Source: Dermatophilus congolensis (lineage in GTDB: Bacteria; Actinomycetota; Actinomycetes; Actinomycetales; Dermatophilaceae). From it: a stretch of DNA of 64,000 nucleotides. A model generated the notes under the pieces. The model was given only the letters and a program-made list of their open reading frames with translations. It was not told where the DNA came from and did no database searches. Both the position numbers and the translations under genes were made by a program. This document shows, in pieces, positions 16,412 through 25,526 of this stretch (position 1 is its first letter; each line of letters opens with the position of its first letter). Location of the stretch: NCBI RefSeq assembly GCF_900187045.1, contig NZ_LT906453.1, positions 2,542,001-2,606,000 of the forward strand, given 5' to 3'.

Positions 16412-17767
16412 TTACCGCGCGGCGATCGCGGATAGTTGCGCCCAGGACTGCTCGTATGGGGTGAGGTCTTCCATGTCTTGTATAAGGAATGAGGAGATCT
16501 CGGGGGCTAGTTCGAGGGCTTTGTCCACCAGTGGGTTGGTGCCTTTGACGTAGGCGCCAATGTCGATGAGGTCTTTGGCATCTCGCTGCGCGGCCATGAG
16601 CTTACGGATAGTTGTAGCAGCTTCACGCTGCTCACGGGTGGTGAGGGCTTTGTTGGCACGGGAGATGGACTCCAGCACGTCAATCGCGGGGAAATGTCCT
16701 TGAGTGGCAAGTTTTCGGGACAAAACGATGTGGCCATCGAGGATGGAGCGCACGTTGTCGGCGATGGGGTCGTTGAGGTCATCACCATCAACAAGAACCG
16801 TGTACAACCCCGTGATGGACCCGGTGGCTGCCATCCCAGCCCGTTCCAACAATTTGGGCATGATTCCGAACACGCTTGGGGGGTATCCGCGGGTTGCCGG
16901 TGGTTCCCCAGATGCAAGCCCGACTTCGCGCTGAGCCATCGCTACACGCGTCACCGAGTCCATACACAAGATGACGTCTTGGCCTTGGTCGCGGAACCAC
17001 TCGGCAATACGGGTGGCAGTAGAGGCCGCGCGCAGACGCACCAGCGCGGGTTCATCGGAGGTGGCCACTACCACCACTGATCGCGCCAGACCTTCAGGGC
17101 CGAGGTCACCTTCAACGAACTCTCTGACTTCACGGCCGCGCTCGCCCACCAGGGCCAGTACACACACTGGTGCTGAAGAGCCACGAACAATCATGGACAA
17201 CAGCGATGACTTTCCCACACCTGATCCAGCGAAAATGCCTAGGCGTTGCCCTTTGCCGCATGGGATCAACGTGTCCATTGCCCGCACTCCCAAAGGCATC
17301 GGGGTGCCGATCCGTTCTCGGTCCATCGCCGGGGGTGGGCTTCCTTCTGTGGTTACTAGGGTGACGTCGCTCAAAGCCGGGCCGCCGTCCATTGGCCGCC
17401 CTAATGCGTCCACCACGCGACCCAACATCCCCATTCCGACGGGGACTTCCAGTGCCCCACCGGTAGCGATGGCGGGATTACCGGCCCGTACGCCCCGCAA
17501 GTCCGAAATTGGCATGCACGAGGCGTACCCCTCGTGCAGCGCTACGACTTCAGCGATGATGGGGCCATCGTCGCCTAGGATCCGTACGGCCTCTCCCACC
17601 GCTAGCTGAAGCCCCGCCACGTCGATAGATAGACCCACCGCGCTGACCACGGTGCCGTGCGCCACTGGAGCGGTTGCGCGCAGCATTTGCGCCCGCATAT
17701 CTGCATATACACCCCGACCCAGCAGGTAAGAACGTTCACTTTCGCGAGCTGGAACATCAAGGTTCAC
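16412..17767 (-). CDS. fliI: Flagellum-specific ATPase FliI
   Basis: Hexameric ATPase of the flagellar type III export apparatus. It has 451 residues, the family length. Walker A is FAGSGVGKSSLLSM (about 175-188). Walker B region is DVILCMDSVTRVAMAQREVGLASGEPPATRGYPPSVF, the FliI/YscN/F1-beta signature. An N-terminal beta barrel (about 30-100) is present. Its first four bases overlap fliH (ATGA), so the regulator FliH and ATPase FliI are translationally coupled. Confidence 0.97.
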   Translation of the reverse strand: MNLDVPARESERSYLLGRGVYADMRAQMLRATAPVAHGTVVSAVGLSIDVAGLQLAVGEAVRILGDDGPIIAEVVALHEGYASCMPISDLRGVRAGNPAIATGGALEVPVGMGMLGRVVDALGRPMDGGPALSDVTLVTTEGSPPPAMDRERIGTPMPLGVRAMDTLIPCGKGQRLGIFAGSGVGKSSLLSMIVRGSSAPVCVLALVGERGREVREFVEGDLGPEGLARSVVVVATSDEPALVRLRAASTATRIAEWFRDQGQDVILCMDSVTRVAMAQREVGLASGEPPATRGYPPSVFGIMPKLLERAGMAATGSITGLYTVLVDGDDLNDPIADNVRSILDGHIVLSRKLATQGHFPAIDVLESISRANKALTTREQREAATTIRKLMAAQRDAKDLIDIGAYVKGTNPLVDKALELAPEISSFLIQDMEDLTPYEQSWAQLSAIAAR

Positions 17768-18534
17768 GGATGCAGCACCTTCCGTACCGCGGCGACAGCG
17801 TCCGCTAATGTCACCGTCACTTCGAGGTTTTGGGCGGTTGCTACAACATCGCCATGGGCGATCGTGGCATCAGCGATAGCCCGCACCCGTCGTTGCTGCG
17901 TGGTGGATTCAGTGAAGTCGGTGACCATCTCTAGATCCTGCGGGTTGACGCGCAATGTCACGTCCACGTCACGCGGGATCGAGGCCAAGGCACGCCGCAC
18001 CTGATCGACTGCGGCGCACTCCCCCACTGCCAAATGGTGGCCCACGAGTTCTTCAGCGATATCGACAGCCAAGTCACCTACGAGTCCGCGCAGTTCCTCG
18101 ATCATCGGCATCTGGTAGTCCAGGGCATCTTGCACTGCGTTCTCTACTGCAGTGTGGAACTCTTTGAGTCTGGTGCGGTTGGCTTCTGCCTCAGCCTCGG
18201 CGGCTGTTTTCATCTTGGCGATCTCGCCGGCCATCATCTCTAGCCCAGCGACCCGACCATCTTCGAACCCTTCAGCATGTCCTTCTTCGTAGCCGCGACG
18301 TCGGCCCTCTTCGCGGGCCTCTTCCACAAGCTTATGCATGTGCGGATCAGTCAGGCGCGGGTCGGCGTAGTCAACACCGGCGAACGGGCTCATCACTAAG
18401 TCCGAAGAGATCACTGCGCGGCGGGTGCTTTCTTCAGCTTCTTTACCGCGCAGCACGAATCCGCTGCGCCGACCAACCAGCGCTGCTGGGCCCTGCCGGT
18501 TGGGCTTAGGCAACGAACTCGTCCCCTCCACCAC
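17764..18534 (-). CDS. fliH: Flagellar assembly protein FliH
   Basis: Negative regulator and tether of the FliI ATPase at the C-ring. It has 256 residues. An N-terminal variable part is followed by a long helix with GxxxG-type repeats (EEAREEGRRRGYEEGHAEGFEDGRVAG, about 88-115), a FliH hallmark. The C-terminal V-ATPase-E-like domain (about 150-250) follows. The reading frame starts 29 bp inside the end of fliG; an internal start is possible. Confidence 0.9.
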   Translation of the reverse strand: MVEGTSSLPKPNRQGPAALVGRRSGFVLRGKEAEESTRRAVISSDLVMSPFAGVDYADPRLTDPHMHKLVEEAREEGRRRGYEEGHAEGFEDGRVAGLEMMAGEIAKMKTAAEAEAEANRTRLKEFHTAVENAVQDALDYQMPMIEELRGLVGDLAVDIAEELVGHHLAVGECAAVDQVRRALASIPRDVDVTLRVNPQDLEMVTDFTESTTQQRRVRAIADATIAHGDVVATAQNLEVTVTLADAVAAVRKVLHP

Positions 18535-19516
18535 GTGCCACCACGATCTCGCCTGCCTCTTCCAGCATGCGGATCTGGCGGATCACCACGGCCTGGGCTT
18601 CCTCGACCTGCTTCAACCGCACCGGCCCCAGGATCGAAATCTCGTCGGCCAACGACAATGCTGCCCGCTCGGACATGTTGCGGGTGATTTTCTCGCGCAC
18701 GTCCTCGCGTACACCTTTCAATGCCACAGCAAGGTCTTTGGATTCGACCTTGCGTAGCACTACCTGGATGGCGCGGTCGTCCAGTCCGGTGATGTCCTCG
18801 AACATGAACATGTGTGCTCGGACCTCTTCGGCTAGGTCGAGGTCGCGTTTTTCCAGGCCGTCGAGGATCATCCGTTCAGTGGTGCGGTCGGATTGGTTGA
18901 TGATGTCAACCAATGGTTTGAGGCCACCAACGGTGGTGGAGTCGGCAGCCTGAACCACCGTGGACAGGCGTCGCTCCAGGTGAGCTTCCACCTGCTTGAC
19001 GATTTCTGGGCTGGTGCGGTCCATGATGGCCAACCGGTGTGCCACTTCGGCCTGTGTTTCTGGCAGCAAACCAGACAAGACAATGGCGGCTTGATCAGCT
19101 GGCAGGTAGGCGATGACCAAGGCGATCGTCTGCGGGTGCTCGTCAGCCAGGTAGGTCAGCAACACTTTGGGTTCAACGCGCCGCAAGAACTCGAACGGCA
19201 TCTCCACCATCGAAGCCGACAGACGCTGCATCACCTCGTTCGCTTTGTCTTGCCCCATCGTGGCGACAAGAACCTCCTCAGCGAACGACACACCGCCCTG
19301 CACGTAATACTTACGAGCTTTGGCTAGCTGCTGGAACTCCTCCAGCACGCCGTCCAACGTGTCGACGTCCACGTTTTCTAGACGAGCGATTTCAGCGGTT
19401 AACGCCTCCACTTCTGGCTCGCGGAGCTGTTTAAGAATCTCAGCGGAGTGTTCTTTACCGAGCTGTACGAGGAGGATCGCGGCCTTACGCAGACCGGACA
19501 ATTGCGCGGTACTCAT
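18506..19516 (-). CDS. fliG: Flagellar motor switch protein FliG
   Basis: Rotor protein on which MotA acts. It has 336 residues, the family size. The N-terminal domain (LSGLRKAAILLVQLGKEHSAEILKQL) contacts FliF. The middle domain has the EHPQTIALVIAYL motif (about 130-142). The C-terminal domain carries the charged torque helix in the DLAVALKGVREDVREKITRNMSERAA region (about 265-290). It sits 6 bp after fliF. Confidence 0.97.
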   Translation of the reverse strand: MSTAQLSGLRKAAILLVQLGKEHSAEILKQLREPEVEALTAEIARLENVDVDTLDGVLEEFQQLAKARKYYVQGGVSFAEEVLVATMGQDKANEVMQRLSASMVEMPFEFLRRVEPKVLLTYLADEHPQTIALVIAYLPADQAAIVLSGLLPETQAEVAHRLAIMDRTSPEIVKQVEAHLERRLSTVVQAADSTTVGGLKPLVDIINQSDRTTERMILDGLEKRDLDLAEEVRAHMFMFEDITGLDDRAIQVVLRKVESKDLAVALKGVREDVREKITRNMSERAALSLADEISILGPVRLKQVEEAQAVVIRQIRMLEEAGEIVVARGGGDEFVA

Positions 19517-19522
19517 GAGGGG

Positions 19523-21160
19523 CTACTTCCGTTCTGCCATCCACCCGCGCAACAAGCGGGCAACTTCTTCGGGACTGTCCTCGACGAGACCAGAGATCTC
19601 TTCGCGTGCGGCGGCCCGCGCAATCGATTGCGGATCCACCGGTGTGGCTTCGACCACGGGAAGTTCGTCGCCGTCGAGGTCGTACGCCGCCGGGCTTCCT
19701 TCCAGCTCGCCCAGGGCGCCACGGCCTCCGGGCAGCTCGGGAAGTGTAGGAGTATCGATGCTTTCAGACTCCTCGATCTCCACCTCGCGTTTGCGGGTGC
19801 GGGTGGAGAGGAACCCGATCAGCAAGGCGAGCAGCAGGAGCAGCAGCAGGCCGATGTTCTTGGCCAGTGCCCAGAGGTCATCCATGCGTTTTTGCTCTGC
19901 GGCTGCGGCATCGGCCTGAGCCTGGGCCTGGGCTGCGGTCTGATCGAAGGGCACCTTTGAGACGGTGATGACATCGCCACGTTGGGGGTTGATTCCTGCT
20001 GCGGTGGCCACCAGCTGCTGAATCTGTTGCTGGTTGATAGCGCCGGTGGTGCGCTGGTCGAGCATGACCGCCACGTTGAGTCTGCTAACCCCGCCGGTGG
20101 CTTGGTCGGTGAGGGTACGGCGGGTGCCGTACGGCTGGACCTCTTTTGTGGTGGTTTTCTCCCAGTTTTGGCGACTGTTACCTGCATTCCCGTTGGGGAC
20201 GGGGATGTTGTCTGGGCCGAGGACTCCCCCGATGGGGGTCTGGCCCGAACCGGTCAAGGTTTCGCGGGTGTTGTCGTTTTGTAGTGCTGGTGCGCCTGGC
20301 TTGGGCTGGAGGTATTCGTTTGTTTCGACCTTAGAGTTGTCATAGTTCATGTCGGTGTTGACGGTGGTCGTGGAGTTACCCATACCGACGGCTTTGTCCA
20401 GCATTGCTTGGATTTTGGTTTGCAACGCCATGCTCGTGGCTTGCTGTTGGGCCAGCCGAGCCTCTCCGGCGCTAGCACTGAGTGTGCCTTGGGCAGACAA
20501 CAAACGTCCCTGTGAGTCAGTGACAGTCACATTTCCCGGGGTCAGTTTCGGCACTGAGGCAGAAACCAAGTGCACGATTGACTCAACCTGCGATGCCGAA
20601 ACAGTCTGGTTCGCTTTCGGTTTCACCAGCACCGATGCGGTCGGGTTGGTTTTCTGCCGGACAAACACGTCCTCCTTGGGCAGTGCAAGGTGCACCGTTG
20701 CTTCCTGAACGGTGTCAATTTTTTGGATCGCTGAGGCTAATTCGCCTTCAGTGGCACGTTGAATGAGGATCCGCTGCTGCTCATCGGAGGCAGTGACTGG
20801 TGCTTTTTCGACCAGGCCGTATCCCTGCGAAGCATCTGTTTTGCTGGGCAGGTTCTCTGCCGCCAGGTCAAGGCGCACCTTGTCGCGCTGATCCTGGGGA
20901 ACTTGGAAGGTGTTTCCGCTCAGCGTGTACTTCACACCCGAGGAAGTCAGTTTGCTTTGGATAGCGGCAGCGTCGGTGTCGCTGACAGGTGTGGTGTACA
21001 GCGGAACCATGGTGGGTTTGCTCACCCACATGAAGAAGACCACAGCCCCAGCGATGGCGACCAGTGCCGCAATGATCGTTACGGCTTTCTGGCCACGAGT
21101 GAAGTCGTTGAATGTTCCCTTGATCCGGGTGACGACGTGTTGGATTTTTTCGTTCTTCAC
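19523..21160 (-). CDS. fliF: Flagellar M-ring protein FliF
   Basis: MS-ring protein, the membrane base of the motor. It has 545 residues. The first membrane helix is at about 25-45, followed by the YscJ/FliF lipoprotein-like domain (about 45-225: VPLYTTPVSDTDAAAIQSKL, VHLALPKEDVFVRQK, TASVLVKPK). The FliF C-domain (about 250-420) includes VNTDMNYDNSKVETNEYL. The second membrane helix is at about 450-470 (NIGLLLLLLLALLIGFL). The C-terminal tail ends in a FliG-binding stretch (EEVARLLRGWMAERK). It overlaps fliE by four bases. Confidence 0.97.
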   Translation of the reverse strand: MKNEKIQHVVTRIKGTFNDFTRGQKAVTIIAALVAIAGAVVFFMWVSKPTMVPLYTTPVSDTDAAAIQSKLTSSGVKYTLSGNTFQVPQDQRDKVRLDLAAENLPSKTDASQGYGLVEKAPVTASDEQQRILIQRATEGELASAIQKIDTVQEATVHLALPKEDVFVRQKTNPTASVLVKPKANQTVSASQVESIVHLVSASVPKLTPGNVTVTDSQGRLLSAQGTLSASAGEARLAQQQATSMALQTKIQAMLDKAVGMGNSTTTVNTDMNYDNSKVETNEYLQPKPGAPALQNDNTRETLTGSGQTPIGGVLGPDNIPVPNGNAGNSRQNWEKTTTKEVQPYGTRRTLTDQATGGVSRLNVAVMLDQRTTGAINQQQIQQLVATAAGINPQRGDVITVSKVPFDQTAAQAQAQADAAAAEQKRMDDLWALAKNIGLLLLLLLALLIGFLSTRTRKREVEIEESESIDTPTLPELPGGRGALGELEGSPAAYDLDGDELPVVEATPVDPQSIARAAAREEISGLVEDSPEEVARLLRGWMAERK

Positions 21161-21510
21161 AGCTGCATCCGCATGATCTCGTTGAACGCTTCAAGGCCCT
21201 TGTTACGCACGGCCACGGCAAGCTGCGTGGCCACGCCTGCCTCAGCTGCGGCGATGGTGTATTCGTGCACGTCTTTAAGGTCGCCGGTGGCTGCGGCGCG
21301 GGCCAGCTCATCGGTGCGCAGATGCATCGCGTTCAGCTGGTCGATTTTCTGGGCGAGCAATTGACCAAAAGAAGGGCCAGATACCGAGTCGGGGTCGCGC
21401 AAGGCGCTTGGCGTGGTCGGCAACGTGGCAGAGACGCCGTAAGCCGGGTTAATCCCGAAACCTGGCGTCACACCGAAGCCGACAGATGGAGGGATGGGAG
21501 CAATACTCAT
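21157..21510 (-). CDS. fliE: Flagellar hook-basal body protein FliE
   Basis: Adapter joining the MS ring to the proximal rod, exported early. It has 117 residues. The C-terminal FliE domain contains SFGQLLAQKIDQLNAMHLRTDELARAAATGDLKDVHEYTIAAAEAGVATQLAVAVRNKGLEAFNEIMRMQL-type sequence with the typical 'v..rnk.leay.eimrm.v' ending. Four-base overlaps on both sides place it in the flgB-flgC-fliE-fliF series. Confidence 0.95.
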   Translation of the reverse strand: MSIAPIPPSVGFGVTPGFGINPAYGVSATLPTTPSALRDPDSVSGPSFGQLLAQKIDQLNAMHLRTDELARAAATGDLKDVHEYTIAAAEAGVATQLAVAVRNKGLEAFNEIMRMQL

Positions 21511-21905
21511 TTGCCGATTCCGATCGCTGCTTCGTATGTGGTCTTTGCTCGTTCAGCCACCGAGGCGTTGGCTTGGTAAGCGCGTTGGGCCATCATCAGG
21601 GAGGCCATCTGGTCAGATAGGTCGATGTCAGGTACACGGACCAGGCCGTTGGCATCAGCCAGGGGGTGGTTCGGCATCGAGATGAGCCGACCGTTGGGAT
21701 CCCCCCACATGTTTCCGGCCACATAGGTCCCCTTGGGTTCGCCGTAGCTGGCGGCCCTAGCAACGATGAAGCGCTCCTGGAAAGCGGATTCATTTGTGGA
21801 GGTGATGTTGTTCATCCCCGCGATGTTGTCTGAAACCGCGTCAATCCATTTACGGTTCGTTGACAACCCTGACGCTGCGATGTTCATCGAATCGAACATG
21901 CTCAT
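21507..21905 (-). CDS. flgC: Flagellar basal-body rod protein FlgC
   Basis: Proximal rod protein. It has 132 residues. The N-terminal rod motif is FDSMNIAASGLSTNRKWIDAVSDNIAGMNN, and the C-terminal signature is VRVPDIDLSDQMASLMMAQRAYQANASVAERAKTTYEAAIGIG, both diagnostic of FlgC. A GCCGATAAG sequence (21960-21968) lies 55 bp upstream inside the end of flgB, but it lacks a good -35 partner. Confidence 0.95.
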   Translation of the reverse strand: MSMFDSMNIAASGLSTNRKWIDAVSDNIAGMNNITSTNESAFQERFIVARAASYGEPKGTYVAGNMWGDPNGRLISMPNHPLADANGLVRVPDIDLSDQMASLMMAQRAYQANASVAERAKTTYEAAIGIGK

Positions 21906-21972
21906 GTGCGTCTCCCTTCATCGAATCCGTGAGCTGGCGCGGCTCCACGGGCCTGGAGTCTTATCGGCCGTT

Positions 21973-22326
21973 TCACTGACCAATAGCGTTCTTGATGCCG
22001 TTGAATTTGTTGGTGAGCGCTTGGGCGATCAGCTGGGTGTGCAGAACGGTTTCTTGCCCGGCCAGAGTTTCTTCATCGAGATTGACGTTCGAGCCGTTGG
22101 CGCGCGTGGGCTCAAGGCTGCGGGCGGTAGCTATCTCAGTCAGGCGAGGGTCTTCGCCGTCGGCGAGAGCTTGCCGCAAGCTGGCTTCGAAGTCGACTTT
22201 CCCTGCAAGAAATCCGGGGGTATCAACGTTGGCGAGGTTGTCGGAGATGGTGCGTTGCCGCGCCGCCAGGCCGGACATTGCTTGGCTCAACGTCCGCATG
22301 GTCACGTCGCTGATGAAATCGTTCAT
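21973..22326 (-). CDS. flgB: Flagellar basal-body rod protein FlgB
   Basis: Proximal rod protein. With the start at 22326 it has 117 residues, the family size. It contains TLSQAMSGLAARQRTISDNLANVDTPGFLAGKVDFEASLRQAL, the FlgB N-terminal pattern. The ORF is open up to 22494, but the ATG at 22326 is placed 8 nt after GGGGG and gives the normal length; an ATG at 22332 is the near alternative. This is the first gene of the flgB-flgC-fliE-fliF-fliG-fliH-fliI operon. Confidence 0.92.
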   Translation of the reverse strand: MNDFISDVTMRTLSQAMSGLAARQRTISDNLANVDTPGFLAGKVDFEASLRQALADGEDPRLTEIATARSLEPTRANGSNVNLDEETLAGQETVLHTQLIAQALTNKFNGIKNAIGQ

Positions 22327-22398
22327 CCGCATACCCCCAAAGAAATCCGGTGATGAAGCGCAGGGGCAGCCCGCACATCGCCACGAGTGGTCGCTGTA

Positions 22399-22427
22399 CT
22401 GATCGGCTGTGGCTGGGGTTTTCCTTA
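22399..22427 (-). promoter_or_regulatory. Possible FliA promoter of the flgB operon
   Basis: Minus-strand TAAG (22427-22424), 16 bases, then GCCGATCAG (22407-22399). This matches the consensus -10 in seven of eight positions and -35 in three of four. It lies about 73 bp before the flgB ATG and downstream of the cheR terminator. It is weaker than the cheA or fliC sites. Confidence 0.5.
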
Positions 22428-22522
22428 ACCGATTCGGCCCACCATTTGGTGTTTCCTTGGCCCTGAGGCAGCAACGGATCTGCTCATTAAGCAACCGGGT
22501 TCACACCTCTACGCGCTACGAC

Positions 22523-22558
22523 GTGGAGCCGGTCGCCTACAACGGCAACCGGCTCCAC
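22523..22558 (-). terminator. Terminator-like hairpin of the cheA-cheR operon
   Basis: GTGGAGCCGGT (22523-22533) pairs exactly with ACCGGCTCCAC (22548-22558), an 11-bp stem with a 14-nt loop, 27 bp after the cheR stop. There is no T-run. It separates the chemotaxis operon from the flgB operon. Confidence 0.7.
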
Positions 22559-22584
22559 ATCACTGCTCCCCGCGAAGGTGGTGT

Positions 22585-23403
22585 TTAGTCGGGTCGATAC
22601 ACCGTGGCGCGGCCAATCATTTCGCGCTTCCACGAGTTGTCAATGTTCATCGTGGTCTCAGCACCACCAAGGAACAGGTAGCCATCTGGTTTGATGATTT
22701 TCCGCGCTCCCTGGAGGATTTGCCGCTTCATATCCACGTCGAAGTAGATGAGCACGTTACGCAGGAAGATGATGTCCATCGAGGGCATCGGCGGCAACGG
22801 CTCAGACAAGTTCAAGAACTTTGTCTCCACCATTGCCCGCAGCCGCGAGTCGACCTGGTACTGCATACCGTGCCGAGCGAAGTAACGCACCAGAAGCGGC
22901 GCCGGCAGGCCACGGTTGACCTCGAACTGGTTGTAGATGCCATCACGAGTACGTTTGAGCATCTGCGTATCAATATCCGTGGCCAGTAGCCGCACCCGCC
23001 ATGACGGGTCAGCCCCGATCAGCTCCTGAATCAGCATCGCGATCGTGTACGGCTCCTGCCCTGAGCTGGAAGCCGCGCACCAAATGTTCAACGTGCGCTC
23101 GCGCCCTCGAGAGACGATCAGCTCCGGCAGGATCTGGTTCTGCAATGCCATGAAGGGATGTCCGTCGCGGAAGAACGAAGTTTCGTTCGTCGTCATCGCT
23201 TCGATCACTTCGTCACGCAATGGCCCCTTCGGGGCGCTGCGCAACTTGCGGATCAAGTCGTCGACGGAAGCATCTCCTCGGCTGCGCGCCAGGGTCTGCA
23301 GCCGCGACTCGATGAGGTATTCCTTACTGCGGTCCAGCACGATGGCCGAGCGTTCTCGCACCACAGTCGCGATGAAGTCAAGGTCATTTCCGTTAAGTGC
23401 CAT
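22585..23403 (-). CDS. cheR: Chemotaxis protein methyltransferase CheR
   Basis: S-adenosylmethionine-dependent enzyme that methylates glutamates of chemoreceptors. It has 272 residues. The N-terminal helical domain is at about 1-75. The methyltransferase domain includes TTNETSFFRDGHPF, LNIWCAASSSGQEPYTIAMLI (SAM-binding motif I, about 117-137) and DIIFLRNVLIYFD (about 208-220). It lies 3 bp after cheB. No chemoreceptor gene is in the window. Confidence 0.96.
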   Translation of the reverse strand: MALNGNDLDFIATVVRERSAIVLDRSKEYLIESRLQTLARSRGDASVDDLIRKLRSAPKGPLRDEVIEAMTTNETSFFRDGHPFMALQNQILPELIVSRGRERTLNIWCAASSSGQEPYTIAMLIQELIGADPSWRVRLLATDIDTQMLKRTRDGIYNQFEVNRGLPAPLLVRYFARHGMQYQVDSRLRAMVETKFLNLSEPLPPMPSMDIIFLRNVLIYFDVDMKRQILQGARKIIKPDGYLFLGGAETTMNIDNSWKREMIGRATVYRPD

Positions 23404-23406
23404 GAG

Positions 23407-24597
23407 TCAGCTCCTTGGCCGGGCGGCAGCGGCGCCACGGCCCGCGTTAACGCGGGTCATGATCGCCTCGGCCAATTTGTCGAGGGAGTACTGCTGGAGT
23501 GGCAGCCCTGCGGCGACAGCCGCACCAGGCATGCCCCAGACCACGGAAGTGGCCTCGTCCTGCACGATCAGTTGCCCACCTGCAGCGAGGATGGGTTCTG
23601 CGCCGCGGTAACCGTCATGCCCCATACCCGTCATGATCACGGCCAATACGTTGCCTTTATATGCTTCGGCAATAGAGCGGAACATTGGATCTACAGCGGG
23701 GCGGCAATAGTTTTCTTGCGGCCCTTGATCTAGTTCTGCGACGGCACCTGAAGCGGTTTTCTTCACGCGCATATGCCAGTCACCAGGGGCGATCATTACC
23801 TTGCCTGGTTCGAGCCGTTCACCTTGTTTAGCCTCAACTACCCGCAGTTTGCTGCGCGTATCAAGACGTTGGGCGAACAATTCGGTGAAAACGGGTGGCA
23901 TGTGCTGGGTCACGACAATCGGGACCGGGAAATTGCCTGGCAAAGTCGATATAACGCGGGTCAACGCATCTGGACCACCGGTAGAGATACCGATCGCCAC
24001 CACGTCGACAACCCCTGTGGGCTTTACCGCGCTCAGGTCAACGGGCGCGGCTCCTTGCGCAGCGCCGGGAACTCCCGCGCTCGCCGGAGGACGACCACCG
24101 AAAATACCGCGGTTCGGGGGGCCAGCCTCTGGCGGAGCACCTGCCCCGAATGCGGGACGAGCCGTAGGTAGGGCCCGAAGGGCCCGCCCGGTGAGCGACT
24201 TGATCTTGGGGATCAGTTCGCTACGAACCGCTTCCATCGACTCAGAGACGGATCCAACATTCGCCGGTTTCGCAACATAGTCACTGGCGCCTCGCTCTAG
24301 AGCATCCAGAGTGGCACCAGCACCACGCGCAGTCAGTGTGGAGAACATGATGATTGGGATTTTTGCATCCCGCTTGCGCACTTCGACGAGAGTTTGCAAA
24401 CCATCCATCACGGGCATCTCAACATCCAATGTCATGATGTCCGGTTTGAGGAGCGGTAATTTCTCAAGCGCGTTCTTACCGTTAACGGCTGTACCAACAA
24501 CTTCGATCTCGTTATCGGTTTTCAACACGTCCGTGATCAGACGCCGCAACACCACTGAGTCATCTGTGACCAGCACTTTAATGGGGGCACTCATCAC
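23407..24597 (-). CDS. cheB: Chemotaxis response regulator methylesterase CheB
   Basis: Demethylates and deamidates chemoreceptors when phosphorylated by CheA. It has 396 residues. The receiver domain (about 6-125) has acidic pair D12-D13 and phospho-acceptor D58 in IMTLDVEMPVMDG. A 60-residue Pro/Ala/Gly linker follows. The methylesterase domain (about 200-390) has the catalytic Ser in GISTGGPDAL, His in TQHMPPVFT and Asp in TGMGHDG. It overlaps cheY by four bases. Confidence 0.97.
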   Translation of the reverse strand: MMSAPIKVLVTDDSVVLRRLITDVLKTDNEIEVVGTAVNGKNALEKLPLLKPDIMTLDVEMPVMDGLQTLVEVRKRDAKIPIIMFSTLTARGAGATLDALERGASDYVAKPANVGSVSESMEAVRSELIPKIKSLTGRALRALPTARPAFGAGAPPEAGPPNRGIFGGRPPASAGVPGAAQGAAPVDLSAVKPTGVVDVVAIGISTGGPDALTRVISTLPGNFPVPIVVTQHMPPVFTELFAQRLDTRSKLRVVEAKQGERLEPGKVMIAPGDWHMRVKKTASGAVAELDQGPQENYCRPAVDPMFRSIAEAYKGNVLAVIMTGMGHDGYRGAEPILAAGGQLIVQDEATSVVWGMPGAAVAAGLPLQQYSLDKLAEAIMTRVNAGRGAAAARPRS

Positions 24598-24959
24598 ACC
24601 AACCCCAGCATCGCCAACTTGCCCTCAATGACATCCGCGGTGAAGGGCTTGATCACATACTCGTGCGCACCAGCGGCGAGCGCTCGAACAATGTTGGCTT
24701 GCTCGGCCTCGGTGGTGACCATCATGAGAGTAACGTCACGCCAATCCCGGTTCTTGCGAACCTCGACGATGAACTCCAGCCCGTTCATCACAGGCATGTT
24801 CCAGTCGATCAGGCACACATCTGGCAGTGGCCCACGCGTCATTGCGTCAATGGCTTGCTGACCATCACCGACTGCTTCCACCTCGAATCCGAGGTTGTCC
24901 ATCGTGCGCGTGAGGATGGTCCTCATCGCACGTGAGTCGTCGATCACAAGAGCTCGCAT
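24594..24959 (-). CDS. cheY: Chemotaxis response regulator CheY
   Basis: Single-domain receiver that, once phosphorylated by CheA, binds the flagellar switch. It has 121 residues: acidic pocket D7-D8, phospho-acceptor D52 in CLIDWNMPVMNG, switch Thr in MMVTTEAE, and Lys in YVIKPFTAD. It sits between cheW and cheB in the chemotaxis operon. A second, related CheY is encoded at 28982-29344. Confidence 0.95.
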   Translation of the reverse strand: MRALVIDDSRAMRTILTRTMDNLGFEVEAVGDGQQAIDAMTRGPLPDVCLIDWNMPVMNGLEFIVEVRKNRDWRDVTLMMVTTEAEQANIVRALAAGAHEYVIKPFTADVIEGKLAMLGLV

Positions 24960-25088
24960 GCTGGTCCTCGGGGTGCAGAGACCGCTTCCGGTCTAGGGGG
25001 TACCGCGTTCAGCGGATTGTCGGCTAGGAGGGTGGCGCGGTGCGCCAGGTGGCCGGTTGCCCCGGGTGGGACAACCGGCGAAGGCAGA

Positions 25089-25526
25089 TCACGCCGTGAC
25101 CGGCTCTTTCTCGACTGCTTTTTCTGTGTCGAGGACGAGCATGAGCTCCCGGTCGAGCTTGCATACCTTTGTCACCAGCTCACGTAGGCGTGCTGGAACG
25201 GTGTCTGGCGGAGGCTCGAAGCGGTCGACGTCCGGTTCGAGGACGTCGCCGATCTTGTCGACCAGCATGCTCGTCACTGTGTCGTCGGCGGTGCGGACTA
25301 CCACGTTGGTGGTTTCCTCACCTGGTTCGCGTGGCGGGAGCCCCATCCGTTCGCGCAGGTCCACCGTGATCACAATCTGTCCGCGTAGGTTGATCAGGCC
25401 TGAGACCTCTTTGGGGGCCAGGGGTACGCGGGTGAGTTGTTGCTCGCGGAGGACTTCTTTGACCGTGTCGACGGGGATGCCGAAGAGGTGACCGCCGAGG
25501 CGGAATGTGCAGTATTGGTTGCTCAT
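25089..25526 (-). CDS. cheW: Chemotaxis coupling protein CheW
   Basis: Adapter linking chemoreceptors to CheA. With the ATG at 25526 it has 145 residues in the SH3-like CheW fold: YCTFRLGGHLFGIPVDTVKEVLREQQLTRVPLAPKEVSGLINLRGQIVITVDLRERMGL is a clear family match. The open frame continues upstream inside cheA, but the ATG that overlaps the cheA stop (ATGA) gives the family start. A 129-bp gap separates it from cheY. Confidence 0.95.
   Translation of the reverse strand: MSNQYCTFRLGGHLFGIPVDTVKEVLREQQLTRVPLAPKEVSGLINLRGQIVITVDLRERMGLPPREPGEETTNVVVRTADDTVTSMLVDKIGDVLEPDVDRFEPPPDTVPARLRELVTKVCKLDRELMLVLDTEKAVEKEPVTA

Noticed and set aside
21960-21968. GCCGATAAG on the minus strand upstream of flgC
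   Set aside because: Perfect -10 element but no TCA/TAA partner at 15-16 bases, and it lies next to the flgB stop within a tightly spaced operon. Not listed as a promoter.
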